A stretch of DNA of 64,000 nt from an uncultured Roseicyclus sp. (GTDB lineage Bacteria > Pseudomonadota > Alphaproteobacteria > Rhodobacterales > Rhodobacteraceae), in assembly GCA_947491935.1 (NCBI GenBank), contig CANLLF010000002.1:310001-374000 (forward strand), given 5' to 3'. Shown here piece after piece: positions 56,543 through 63,832 of this stretch. Position numbers and translations under genes: made by a program. Below the pieces are notes generated by a model that did not search any database, was not told where the DNA came from, and saw only the letters and a list, made by a program, of their open reading frames with translations. Each line of letters starts with the position of its first letter. Position 1 is the first letter of the stretch.

Positions 56543-57460
56543 ATGTTCCGCGTGGATTATGTATGGGCCCTGCTGGGGCTGGCGCTTCTGGTGGCCGGGG
56601 GTGAGGCGCTGGTGCGTGGCGCGCTGCGCCTGTCGGTGCGGTTGGCGCTGTCGCCTGCGCTGATCGGTGTGGTGGTCATGGGGTTCGGCACCTCGACCCC
56701 GGAATTGGCGGCGTCGCTGACCGCGGCGCTGGCGGATGCGCCGGGGATCGCGCTCGGCAACGTGATCGGATCGAACGTGGCCAATATCGGCCTGATCCTG
56801 GGCCTCACCGCGCTGGCCAGCCCGATCGTGGCGCGGATCGGCGGTTTGGATGCCGTGGCCCTGGGGGCCGTCACGCTGGCGCTGCTGGTGGTTCTGGCGG
56901 TGGGTGGCATCGGCGTGGCCCTAGCGGTGATCTTCCTTCTGGTGCTGACAGCCTATCTTGCGGCCAGCCTCCTCTTTGCCGGGGCCGGGCCGGATGCGCC
57001 TGAAGGCGGCGAGACGGGCTCGCTATGGGGTGGGATCGGCTTTGTCCTCCTTGGCCTCGCAATGCTGATTGGCGGCGCGCAGGCCCTGATCGGGGGAGCG
57101 ATGGGAATCGCCGAATCCTTCAATGTTCCGCCATCGATTATCGGGCTTACGCTGGTCGCCGTCGGCACCTCGCTTCCCGAGCTTGCCGCAAGCCTCGCGG
57201 CCGCGTTTCGAGGGCAGGGCGCGCTGGCGCTGGGAAATATCGTGGGCTCCAACATCTTCAACGGCTTTGCCATCCTGGGCATCACGGCGCTGGTCCATCC
57301 GATTGCGGTTGTGCCCTCCATCGGCCTGGCCGAAGCCATCGCGCTGGCGGGATTTGCCGCGGGCCTGTTGATCCTTGGCCTTGTGGGGCGCATCGGGCGG
57401 TGGGCCGGGGCCGTCGCGCTGGCGGGATATGCCGCCTATGTGGTGGCGATCCTTGGCTGA
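56543..57460 (+). CDS. calcium/sodium antiporter (YrbG/CaxA-type)
   Basis: A 305-residue cation exchanger with ten predicted membrane segments. The two inverted alpha repeats are obvious: GFGTSTPELAASLTAAL with GNVIGSNVANIGLILG, and AVGTSLPELAASLAAAF with GNIVGSNIFNGFAILG. These form the ion-binding core in the Na/Ca exchanger family, exporting Ca2+ for Na+. The start may also be the GTG three codons later. It is divergent from the coiled-coil gene. Confidence 0.93.
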   Translation: MFRVDYVWALLGLALLVAGGEALVRGALRLSVRLALSPALIGVVVMGFGTSTPELAASLTAALADAPGIALGNVIGSNVANIGLILGLTALASPIVARIGGLDAVALGAVTLALLVVLAVGGIGVALAVIFLLVLTAYLAASLLFAGAGPDAPEGGETGSLWGGIGFVLLGLAMLIGGAQALIGGAMGIAESFNVPPSIIGLTLVAVGTSLPELAASLAAAFRGQGALALGNIVGSNIFNGFAILGITALVHPIAVVPSIGLAEAIALAGFAAGLLILGLVGRIGRWAGAVALAGYAAYVVAILG

Positions 57461-57543
57461 GGATCGCTGCGGCGTGGGGTCAGGGTGGACCAATGGCCGG
57501 GGAATGCTAGACTTGAAACAACAGACAGAGGGGGATCCGTGCC

Positions 57544-57843
57544 ATGCCCGACCATATCAAGTTCATCCTGCGCCATGCGGCCTATGGCGGCGTCATCGCC
57601 GTTGTGTTTGTCGGCACCTTGCTGACGCTGAATGTCGCAAACCTGTGGCATCTGGTGACACATACGGCGGAAGGCCCGCTGGCCGCGATTGTGCTGACGA
57701 TCTTTTGCTGGATCACGTTTGGATCGGTTCAGATCGGCATTCGCATCATGGCGATGGGCGATGGCGGCAAGGGCGGCGGCACACGCTCACCCGAGCGGGT
57801 CAAGGCGCCGATGCCGATCCCGGTTCGCGTGAAGGAGCGTTAA
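57544..57843 (+). CDS. small inner-membrane protein
   Basis: A 99-residue protein with two membrane segments (around AAYGGVIAVVFVGTLLTLNVANLW and LAAIVLTIFCWITFGSVQIGI) and a Gly/Pro-rich, basic C-terminal tail. No family assigned. Recurrent in Rhodobacterales to memory. The following 230 bases to 58076 hold no gene. Confidence 0.7.
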   Translation: MPDHIKFILRHAAYGGVIAVVFVGTLLTLNVANLWHLVTHTAEGPLAAIVLTIFCWITFGSVQIGIRIMAMGDGGKGGGTRSPERVKAPMPIPVRVKER

Positions 57844-58076
57844 GCTCCACCCACACTGAATGGGGAATATGGCGGGGACCACCGCAACCGTAGAGGCGTA
57901 TATTCCCGAGGACCTGTATGTACAGGTGGGCGCCAGGTAGCAGGACCACGGTCCAGCCAGAGCCAGCTCCCTCGGAATTGCTTAAGGCCACTGGAATGTT
58001 GCCACAGGCACGAGAAGGGCAGATCCGCCACCCCGCGACATAAGCCGCGGGGGGCGGTGCGACAAGGGGTGTGGCC

Positions 58077-58490
58077 TCAATCGGCGACACTTGCCTTGCG
58101 CAGACGGACCAGATGATCGTCCCACCCGCCATCGAACGCCGTAAGCAGGCCAAAGGCCTCGGCCCCCGCAGGAATGCCATCATGGAGCAGGTGCAATCGG
58201 GTGCCGGCCTCCACGGCGGTAAGCGTCCAGGTGACCTCCGTCATCAATCCGCCCATCGGGCGCGCCGTGAAGCTCATCGACAAACGGCTATGGGCCGTGG
58301 CCTCGCGCACGTCCCCCCAAACCAGCGGTTCACCGTCTTCGCCCGGCATGGAATAGGGGCCGGGCTGGGTCAGGGCCGTTTGCGGGCGATGAAACCAGAT
58401 CTCCAGCTTGTCCGGATCTGTCAGAAAGGCCCAGACATCGGCCGGAGGGGCCGCGAGGATAAGTGTCTTTTCAATCGCGTGGGTGGTCAT
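58077..58490 (-). CDS. SRPBCC/AHSA1 domain protein
   Basis: A 137-residue START-like/AHSA1 protein (IEKTLILAAPPADVWAFLTDPDKLEIWFHRP, then EVTWTLTAVEAGTRLHLLHDGI). It overlaps the upstream ArsR regulator by four bases. ArsR-AHSA1 pairs are common, and the SRPBCC partner is thought to bind a hydrophobic ligand. Ligand unknown. Confidence 0.9.
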   Translation of the reverse strand: MTTHAIEKTLILAAPPADVWAFLTDPDKLEIWFHRPQTALTQPGPYSMPGEDGEPLVWGDVREATAHSRLSMSFTARPMGGLMTEVTWTLTAVEAGTRLHLLHDGIPAGAEAFGLLTAFDGGWDDHLVRLRKASVAD

Positions 58491-58816
58491 GTCTTGGTGT
58501 CCTTTTCGACGGCGGTTTTGAGGGCGGCCAGTTTGTCCTCCCAGAATTCATCAAAGATGCTGAGCCAGTCGCGCAGCGGCGACAGGGCGGCGGGGTTGAG
58601 CCGGTTGATGCGTTCCCGCCCGCGGGCCTGCACCTCGATCAACCCGCCATCGGACAGCATTGTGAGGTGCTTTTTCACCGCGGCGCGGGTCATGTCGAAA
58701 CCGTCCGCCACCTCGGCGATGGTCATCTCATGGCCCCGCAATTTCAGCAGGATGTCCCTGCGGGTCGGGTCGGCAAGGGCGCGGAAGACAAGTTGCTCGG
58801 GCGGGGCAGGGGGCAT
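58487..58816 (-). CDS. ArsR-family transcriptional regulator
   Basis: A 109-residue winged-helix protein with LADPTRRDILLKLRGHEMTIAEVADGFDMTRAAVKKHL, the ArsR-like helix-turn-helix. It lacks the CxC metal site of metal-sensing ArsR proteins, so it is of the type paired with SRPBCC genes. It probably regulates itself and the downstream gene. Confidence 0.9.
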   Translation of the reverse strand: MPPAPPEQLVFRALADPTRRDILLKLRGHEMTIAEVADGFDMTRAAVKKHLTMLSDGGLIEVQARGRERINRLNPAALSPLRDWLSIFDEFWEDKLAALKTAVEKDTKT

Positions 58817-58928
58817 GGCGGGCTCAATATAATACCGATTGGTTTCAAATTAAATACGATACCAAATAGTATCACGTCAAGGCGAAAATTTCTTGCTATC
58901 TGTTCACGTATTGTTCATGTTTGGCGAG

Positions 58929-59387
58929 ATGCGTGATGAGAGCTCAGATCAAACCCTGATGCCCGGCCAGCTTCTTGCGCGGGGCGTCTGCCGCCATTTG
59001 CGCGCCCATGATTTCGTGGCGCTAGAGGAGTTTACGCCCGAGCGCGGCAAGCGGCTCGACGTGATGGCGCTGGGGCCGAAGGGTGAATTGTGGGTGATCG
59101 AGTGCAAATCCTCCCGCGTGGATTTCACCTCAGATGCGAAGTGGGAGGGGTATCTGGAATGGGGGGACCGGTATTTCTGGGCCGTCGACGAGGATTTCCC
59201 GACAGAGCTTCTGCCCGATGACACCGGCCTGATCATCGCCGATGCCTATGACGCCGAGATCCTGCGGGTTGGGCCGGAGACGAAGCTGGCCGGGGCCCGC
59301 CGTAAGGCGGTGACCCAGAAATTCGCCCGCCACGCGGCGATGCGCCTCCACGGTTTTCGCGACCCGGCGGCGGTGTTTGAGTATTAA
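58929..59387 (+). CDS. mmcB: MmcB-family DNA repair protein
   Basis: A 152-residue MmcB-like protein: MPGQLLARGVCRHLRAHDFVALEEFTPERGKRLDVMALGPKGELWVIECKSSRVDF, containing D and ExK residues of a PD-(D/E)XK fold. MmcB of Caulobacter is linked to imuABC mutagenesis and repair. Start choice is uncertain among ATGs at 58917, 58929 and 58959; ribosome signals are weak. No imu genes are nearby. The stop is followed by the 39-bp repeats. Confidence 0.88.
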   Translation: MRDESSDQTLMPGQLLARGVCRHLRAHDFVALEEFTPERGKRLDVMALGPKGELWVIECKSSRVDFTSDAKWEGYLEWGDRYFWAVDEDFPTELLPDDTGLIIADAYDAEILRVGPETKLAGARRKAVTQKFARHAAMRLHGFRDPAAVFEY

Positions 59388-59390
59388 AGC

Positions 59391-59490
59391 GCTCAAGTAG
59401 CGCGAAGCGCGGTAGCGCAAAAAAACTCCGCTCAAGTAGCGCGAAGCGCGTTAGCGCAAAAAGACTCCGCTCAAGGAGCGCGCAGCACAA
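59391..59490 (+). repeat. 39-bp tandem repeat array, two and a half copies
   Basis: Copies start GCTCAAGTAGCGCGAAGCGCG at 59391 and 59430, with a diverged partial copy at 59469. The period is exactly 39 bases (13 codons). The unit carries GCGC-GAA-GCGC, a short hairpin, and ends in a run of A. It lies between mmcB and the small gene at 59530. Confidence 0.85.
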
Positions 59491-59529
59491 TCGCAGCGGA
59501 CAATGCCGGCTCCACACCAAACCCGCGTT

Positions 59530-59727
59530 CTACCGCGTCTTCTTGCCCATCTTGCGCGCGGCGGCGGCGGCGGCGCGCAGTTCCTCGGCGATGTCCTCGG
59601 CCTCTTCCGGGTCGAAATCCATGGGCAGATCCACCTCGGGTCCGGCAATATAGATGCGCACCATGCCAAGGGTCGTCGGCCCGATCTGCAGATCGGCGGA
59701 CATCTCGTTTTCGCTGTTGATCCCCAT
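59530..59727 (-). CDS. short DUF6324-like protein
   Basis: A 65-residue protein, MGINSENEMSADLQIGPTTLGMVRIYIAG, with an acidic middle (DFDPEEAEDIAEELRAAAAA) and a basic end. It resembles a short family conserved in Rhodobacterales (DUF6324, from memory, unchecked). Function unknown. The start at 59727 follows AGGAGGCTCC, a strong ribosome site. It is divergent from the acetyltransferase. Confidence 0.75.
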   Translation of the reverse strand: MGINSENEMSADLQIGPTTLGMVRIYIAGPEVDLPMDFDPEEAEDIAEELRAAAAAARKMGKKTR

Positions 59728-59796
59728 GGAGCCTCCTGGCGCACCTGATAGACTGGGCGTAGCGCAGGGGCGTGGGCGAAGGCAAGGGAGGGGTGC

Positions 59797-60288
59797 ATGG
59801 GTGAGATCGCGTTTCGGGACCTCGCGATTGGCGATGCGGGCTGGCTGATCGGGCAGCACGGGCTGCATTATGCGCGGGAAGAGGGGTTCGATGCGTCGTT
59901 CGAGGCGCTGGTGGCCCGGATCCTTGCGGAGTTCATCGACCACCGCGATCCGGCGGTGGAGCGGGCCTGGATCGCCTGGGATGGCGATGAAAGGCTTGGC
60001 TCGGTGTTTTGCGTGAAGGGGCCGGAGGCGGATACGGCCAAGCTGCGCCTGTTTTACCTGATGCCCGAAGCGCGGGGGCGTGGGCTGGGGCGGCACTTGC
60101 TGGACCTCTGCATCGCCCATGCGCGCGCCAAGGGCTTCGCGCGGCTCAGCCTCTGGACCCATGAGAGCCACCGCGCGGCCTGCGTCCTTTACGCGAGCAC
60201 AGGCTTTGCCTGTATCGCCTCGCGCCCGGTCACGTCGTTCGGCGTGGATCTGGTCGAACAGGAATTGGTGCTGGATCTGGGTGTTTGA
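59797..60288 (+). CDS. GNAT family acetyltransferase
   Basis: A 163-residue N-acetyltransferase. The acetyl-CoA binding loop is MPEARGRGLGRHLLDLCIAHAR (Q/R-x-x-G-x-G/A type). The preceding KLRLFYLMPE and following RLSLWTHESHRAACVLYASTGF are typical GNAT segments. Substrate unknown. tRNA-His follows 66 bases later. Confidence 0.92.
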   Translation: MGEIAFRDLAIGDAGWLIGQHGLHYAREEGFDASFEALVARILAEFIDHRDPAVERAWIAWDGDERLGSVFCVKGPEADTAKLRLFYLMPEARGRGLGRHLLDLCIAHARAKGFARLSLWTHESHRAACVLYASTGFACIASRPVTSFGVDLVEQELVLDLGV

Positions 60289-60354
60289 AGGCCTTGCATT
60301 TGGATGGGGCCAGCGCTATTCCGCCCCAGTGCACGCGATGCGTGCAGATCGGTT

Positions 60355-60431
60355 GCCGGCGTAGCTCAGTTGGTTAGAGCGCCTGATTGTGGATCAGGAG
60401 GTCCCCCGTTCGAGCCGGGGCGCTGGTACCA
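60355..60431 (+). tRNA. tRNA-His (GTG anticodon)
   Basis: A 77-base tRNA folding into a full cloverleaf. Acceptor GCCGGCG pairs with CGCTGGT (two G-U pairs), the anticodon arm is CCTGA-TTGTGGA-TCAGG with GTG, and the T arm is CCCCG-TTCGAGC-CGGGG. CCA is encoded. The base before the acceptor is T, not G, and the discriminator is A73, unlike the G-1:C73 of most bacterial tRNA-His; this matches the derived alphaproteobacterial type. Confidence 0.97.
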
Positions 60432-60543
60432 TTCTTCTTATATTTGTCTTGTCGCCGTCGGTTGCTTGAGGGCGGCTGGCCGTGGGGTCGCCGCGCCTTC
60501 GGCCCGTCGACCGGCCGGGGGGCGTTGCCCCCCGGACCCCCCA

Positions 60544-60568
60544 GGGTATTTGGGACCATTGGAAGGGG
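60544..60568 (+). repeat. hairpin-plus-tail repeat, copy 2
   Basis: GGGTATTTGGGACCATTGGA... matches the tail of copy 1 at 49957-49981 closely. A hairpin GGGGGGC-GTT-GCCCCCC lies just before it (about 60514-60532). It sits at the 3' end of the DUF6476 gene, between that gene and tRNA-His. Confidence 0.65.
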
Positions 60569-60571
60569 TGG

Positions 60572-60886
60572 TTACTGGCCTGGCGTGAGTTCCTGAACCA
60601 GGGTGCGGGTGTCGGAAGCGAAGACGCGGATCACGCCGTCATCGCCGATGATCACGGTGTAGCCGTTGATCACGCTATACCCGACCGTTCCCACGCCGGG
60701 CGGGATATCGAAAATCTCGGGATGGACGAGGATCGGGCGCGCCGTGTCATTCAGCCGGATGACAAGGAGCGCCACGATGGTTATCACGCCGAGGATCATC
60801 ACCGCCGTCAGGACCGTCACCAGCACACGCAGGAAGCGTAAATTGGCGGGCAGAGGGCCGTCATCTTCGGGGTTTTCATCGGCCAT
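60572..60886 (-). CDS. DUF6476-like membrane protein
   Basis: A 104-residue protein with one hydrophobic segment (LRVLVTVLTAVMILGVITIVALLVI) after an acidic N-terminus MADENPEDD, and a C-terminal small beta-rich periplasmic part (SVINGYTVIIGDDGVIRVF). Resembles a short Rhodobacterales family (DUF6476, from memory). The start at 60886 follows TGGAGCC. Its start codon and that of rluD share CATG on opposite strands. Confidence 0.8.
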   Translation of the reverse strand: MADENPEDDGPLPANLRFLRVLVTVLTAVMILGVITIVALLVIRLNDTARPILVHPEIFDIPPGVGTVGYSVINGYTVIIGDDGVIRVFASDTRTLVQELTPGQ

Positions 60887-61904
60887 GTCAGGCTCCAGAC
60901 GTATCGTTTCGGTTACCATCGGCCCCGACCCGGAGCCGCGCCTTGATAAGGCACTGGCCCGCGCCGTGCCAGAGGGGGAGGCGTTGAGCCGGTCGCGGTT
61001 GATGCGGATGATCGCGGCCGGGGCGGTTGTGGTGAACGATGCCGTGGTGACGGATCCCAAGGCGAAGGTGGCCGAAGGCGACGCGATTGCGATCACGGTG
61101 GAGGAGGCCGCCGAGGTGGAGACCCGGCCCGAGGCGATCCCGCTGGAGATCCTGCATGAGGATGACGACCTGATCGTGGTGAACAAGCCCGCGGGGATGG
61201 TGGTGCATCCGGCACCCGGCTCGCCCTCTGGCACGTTGGTCAACGCGCTGTTGCACCATTTTGGCGGCGAGTTATCCGGTGTTGGAGGGGAGAAGCGCCC
61301 CGGCATCGTCCATCGGATCGACAAGGATACGTCGGGCCTGCTGGTCGTTGCGAAATCCGACCGGGCGCATCACGGGCTGGCCGCGCAATTTGCGGATCAT
61401 TCGATGGAGCGCGCATATCAGGCCTTGTGTCACGGGGTGCCGGATCCGGCCGATCCGCGCTTGCGCGGCTCGAAAGGCGTCAGTTTCGAGGGGGCGGTGC
61501 TCAAGATCACGACGCAATTGGCGCGCCACAAGACGGATCGGCAGCGCCAGGCCGTGGTGTTTACCGGCGGTCGGCACGCGGTAACGCGCGTGAAGGTGCT
61601 GGAAGCGTTCGGGAATGTGGCGCTTGTCTCGTGCCGGTTGGAGACGGGCCGCACCCACCAGATCCGGGTCCATATGGCCCATGTGGGCCACGCGCTGATC
61701 GGCGATCCGGTCTATGGCGGGCGGCGTAAGGTGGCCGAAAAGGCGCCCGGCGGCGCGGCGATGAACGCGTTTTCGCGTCAGGCGCTCCATGCGGCGACCC
61801 TTGGGTTCGTCCACCCGGTCAGCCAGGAATACCTACGGTTCGAGGCGCCTTTACCGGACGATCTGCGCGCTCTGATCTCTGAAATTACGCACCATCACCC
61901 GTAA
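60885..61904 (+). CDS. rluD: RluD-type 23S rRNA pseudouridine synthase
   Basis: A 339-residue pseudouridine synthase: an S4-like RNA-binding domain (RLDKALARAVPEGEALSRSRLMRMIAAGAVVV) and a catalytic domain with the aspartate motif HRIDKDTSGLLVVAK. The C-terminal HQIRVHMAHVGHALIGDPVYGG is typical of RluA/RluD enzymes. It makes pseudouridines in helix 69 or related rRNA sites; the exact target is inferred. The ATG at 60885 overlaps the start of the divergent DUF6476 gene. Confidence 0.92.
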   Translation: MSGSRRIVSVTIGPDPEPRLDKALARAVPEGEALSRSRLMRMIAAGAVVVNDAVVTDPKAKVAEGDAIAITVEEAAEVETRPEAIPLEILHEDDDLIVVNKPAGMVVHPAPGSPSGTLVNALLHHFGGELSGVGGEKRPGIVHRIDKDTSGLLVVAKSDRAHHGLAAQFADHSMERAYQALCHGVPDPADPRLRGSKGVSFEGAVLKITTQLARHKTDRQRQAVVFTGGRHAVTRVKVLEAFGNVALVSCRLETGRTHQIRVHMAHVGHALIGDPVYGGRRKVAEKAPGGAAMNAFSRQALHAATLGFVHPVSQEYLRFEAPLPDDLRALISEITHHHP

Positions 61905-61926
61905 ATCTGCACAAATACATCCGATA

Positions 61927-61940
61927 AATTGTGCACAATT
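61927..61940. promoter_or_regulatory. 14-bp perfect palindrome upstream of rpoH
   Basis: AATTGTGCACAATT is a perfect 14-base palindrome in the rluD-rpoH gap, about 170 bases before rpoH, with further GCAC repeats near it. It could bind a dimeric regulator. The target protein is unknown. Confidence 0.5.
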
Positions 61941-62021
61941 GCACGTGATCGCGCGTTCTTGCCGCTTGCTGTTCGCAGGCGCATAGGGCATACATGGTTC
62001 CCGGAATTTTGACCTGAAGAC

Positions 62022-62049
62022 TTGAAACAAAGTTAATCCTATTTACATA
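62022..62049 (+). promoter_or_regulatory. candidate rpoH promoter
   Basis: TTGAAA (62022-62027) and TACATA (62044-62049) are 16 bases apart in an AT-rich stretch, at the right distance before rpoH. The -35 part, CTTGAAA, also matches the heat-shock sigma -35 consensus. Confidence 0.45.
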
Positions 62050-62108
62050 AACTTCATCCCGGTATGCGCCACAAGGATGCAGCCGGCCCGAACACAGGGG
62101 GACCAGAG

Positions 62109-63005
62109 ATGGCCAACTATGCAAATCTTCCCGCCCCGTCGCCTGAAGGCGGGCTGAACCGTTACCTCCAGGAAATCCGGAAGTTTCCGATGCTGGAGCC
62201 GGAAGAAGAATACATGCTCGCCAAACGTTGGGTCGAGCAGGAGGATACCGAGGCCGCCCACAAGATGGTCACCAGCCACCTGCGCCTGGCGGCGAAAATC
62301 GCCATGGGCTACCGCGGCTATGGCCTGCCCCAGGCCGAGGTGATTTCCGAGGCGAATGTCGGCCTGATGCAGGCGGTCAAGAAATTCGACCCCGAAAAGG
62401 GTTTTCGCCTCGCAACCTATGCGATGTGGTGGATCCGCGCCGCGATCCAGGAATATGTCCTGCGCTCATGGTCGATGGTGAAGCTTGGCACGACCAGCGC
62501 CCAGAAGAAGCTGTTCTTCAACCTGCGCAAGGCGAAGGCCCGCATCGGCGCGTTGGAAGAGGGCGATCTGCGCCCGGAAAACGTGGCGCGCATCGCTAAC
62601 GATCTGGGTGTGACGGAAACCGAAGTGATCTCCATGAACCGGCGGATGTCGGGCGGCGACGCGTCGCTGAACGCCACGATCGGCTCGGACGATGAAGGCT
62701 CCGCCCAATGGCAGGATTGGCTTGAGGATGAAGATGCCGATCAGGCTGGCGACTATGCCGAGCGCAACGAATTCGAAAGCCGGATGGCCCTGATGGGCGA
62801 GGCGATGGAGGTTCTGAATGATCGGGAGAAAGATATCCTGACCCAGCGCCGCCTGCAGGAAAGCCCGGTGACACTTGAAGACCTTTCGGGCGTCTACAAT
62901 GTCAGCCGCGAGCGTATTCGCCAGATCGAGGTGCGCGCGTTCGAGAAATTGCAAAAGCGGATGCGTGAGCTGGCGCGTCAGCAGGGGATGCTGGCCAGCG
63001 CCTGA
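62109..63005 (+). CDS. rpoH: RNA polymerase sigma-32 factor RpoH
   Basis: A 298-residue heat-shock sigma factor. The RpoH-specific box QKKLFFNLRKAKARI is at about residues 131-145. Region 2 reads ANVGLMQAVKKFDPEKGFRLATYAMWWIRAAIQEY, and region 4 ends with [17 protein letters not shown]. It directs transcription of chaperone and protease genes. The start follows GGGGGACCAGAG. Rhodobacterales often have two rpoH genes; which one this is cannot be told. Confidence 0.95.
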   Translation: MANYANLPAPSPEGGLNRYLQEIRKFPMLEPEEEYMLAKRWVEQEDTEAAHKMVTSHLRLAAKIAMGYRGYGLPQAEVISEANVGLMQAVKKFDPEKGFRLATYAMWWIRAAIQEYVLRSWSMVKLGTTSAQKKLFFNLRKAKARIGALEEGDLRPENVARIANDLGVTETEVISMNRRMSGGDASLNATIGSDDEGSAQWQDWLEDEDADQAGDYAERNEFESRMALMGEAMEVLNDREKDILTQRRLQESPVTLEDLSGVYNVSRERIRQIEVRAFEKLQKRMRELARQQGMLASA

Positions 63006-63031
63006 ACCGCCCGCCCTGCACTTTGAGAATG

Positions 63032-63067
63032 ACGGCCCGTCGGTGACCCCGGCGGGCCGTTTTCTTT
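63032..63067 (+). terminator. rho-independent terminator of rpoH
   Basis: ACGGCCCGTCGG and CCGGCGGGCCGT form a 12-bp stem with one G-T pair, followed by TTTTCTTT. It lies about 27 bases past the rpoH stop. Confidence 0.85.
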
Positions 63068-63387
63068 GGTTAACGTCGTCGTAACCATGACCCGGTAGGG
63101 TTTCCCCGCATCGAAACGGACTCGAGGGGACAATGTGATTCATGCACACGCTTCCCTTTTCATCCCCATCGCCGGAACCGCCGACATGATACTACAATCC
63201 TTCCATTGGACCTTTGTCACCCGATCGCGCCGTACCCACCGTTCGGGCGGGTTTCGCCTGTTCCGGTCCCGCGGATAGGCGCTAGGCGGTGCAGGGGGCC
63301 GGGTAAGGGTTTCCATGCCTTTCGGCCCGCCCCCATTCAGCCACATGATAGCTCAAGACCCCTGAATCGCTTCCGAAGGCCCTCACC
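63068..63387. other. intergenic stretch, no gene assigned
   Basis: About 320 bases after the rpoH terminator, with no convincing reading frame or RNA gene. The opening bases (GGTTAACGTCGTCGTAACC) form a short near-palindrome. Confidence 0.5.
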
Positions 63388-63744
63388 ATGACCCTAACTG
63401 CCGATCATACCGCTCGCTTTCGCACCGCCTGTTCAGCGCGGGTTCCGTCTCTCGGGCTGCGTCCGCCCCTTCGCAGCCATTGGATGGCCCTTGTGGCTGG
63501 GGTGACGGATGCCGCCAATGGCCGGGCCGACAGCAACCCAAAGCTTGCCCATAATTTGCGTGACCTGGGCGCGCGCCCGGCGGATTTTCTTGCGCTGCAT
63601 CAGGCGTTTGACGGGGTGCTGGCCGATATGGATCTTGAGGCCGCGTCTCTCTCTGCCCTCGAAGCCGCCGTTGATGCCACGCTGACCGGCCTGCTGGTTG
63701 AGGCTTATGGGTTCCGCGCCCACAAACAGCCGATGGCGGCCTGA
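63388..63744 (+). CDS. hypothetical protein
   Basis: A possible 118-residue helical protein: MTLTADHTARFRTACSARVPSLGL, then DLGARPADFLALHQAFDGVLADMDLEAASLSALEAAVDATL. No family is recognised and no strong ribosome site is seen. Its composition looks protein-like in the C-terminal half, so it is listed with caution. Confidence 0.45.
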   Translation: MTLTADHTARFRTACSARVPSLGLRPPLRSHWMALVAGVTDAANGRADSNPKLAHNLRDLGARPADFLALHQAFDGVLADMDLEAASLSALEAAVDATLTGLLVEAYGFRAHKQPMAA

Positions 63745-63832
63745 CGGTTTCGACACGTCCCGTGCTATGCCCGGCTGGCGCCCCACCGCCTGACCCGATA
63801 GACTTGTGCTGATCCTACCGGCGGAGGAAGCC

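Noticed and set aside
59391-59490. CRISPR array
   Set aside because: The 39-bp units are directly joined without spacers.
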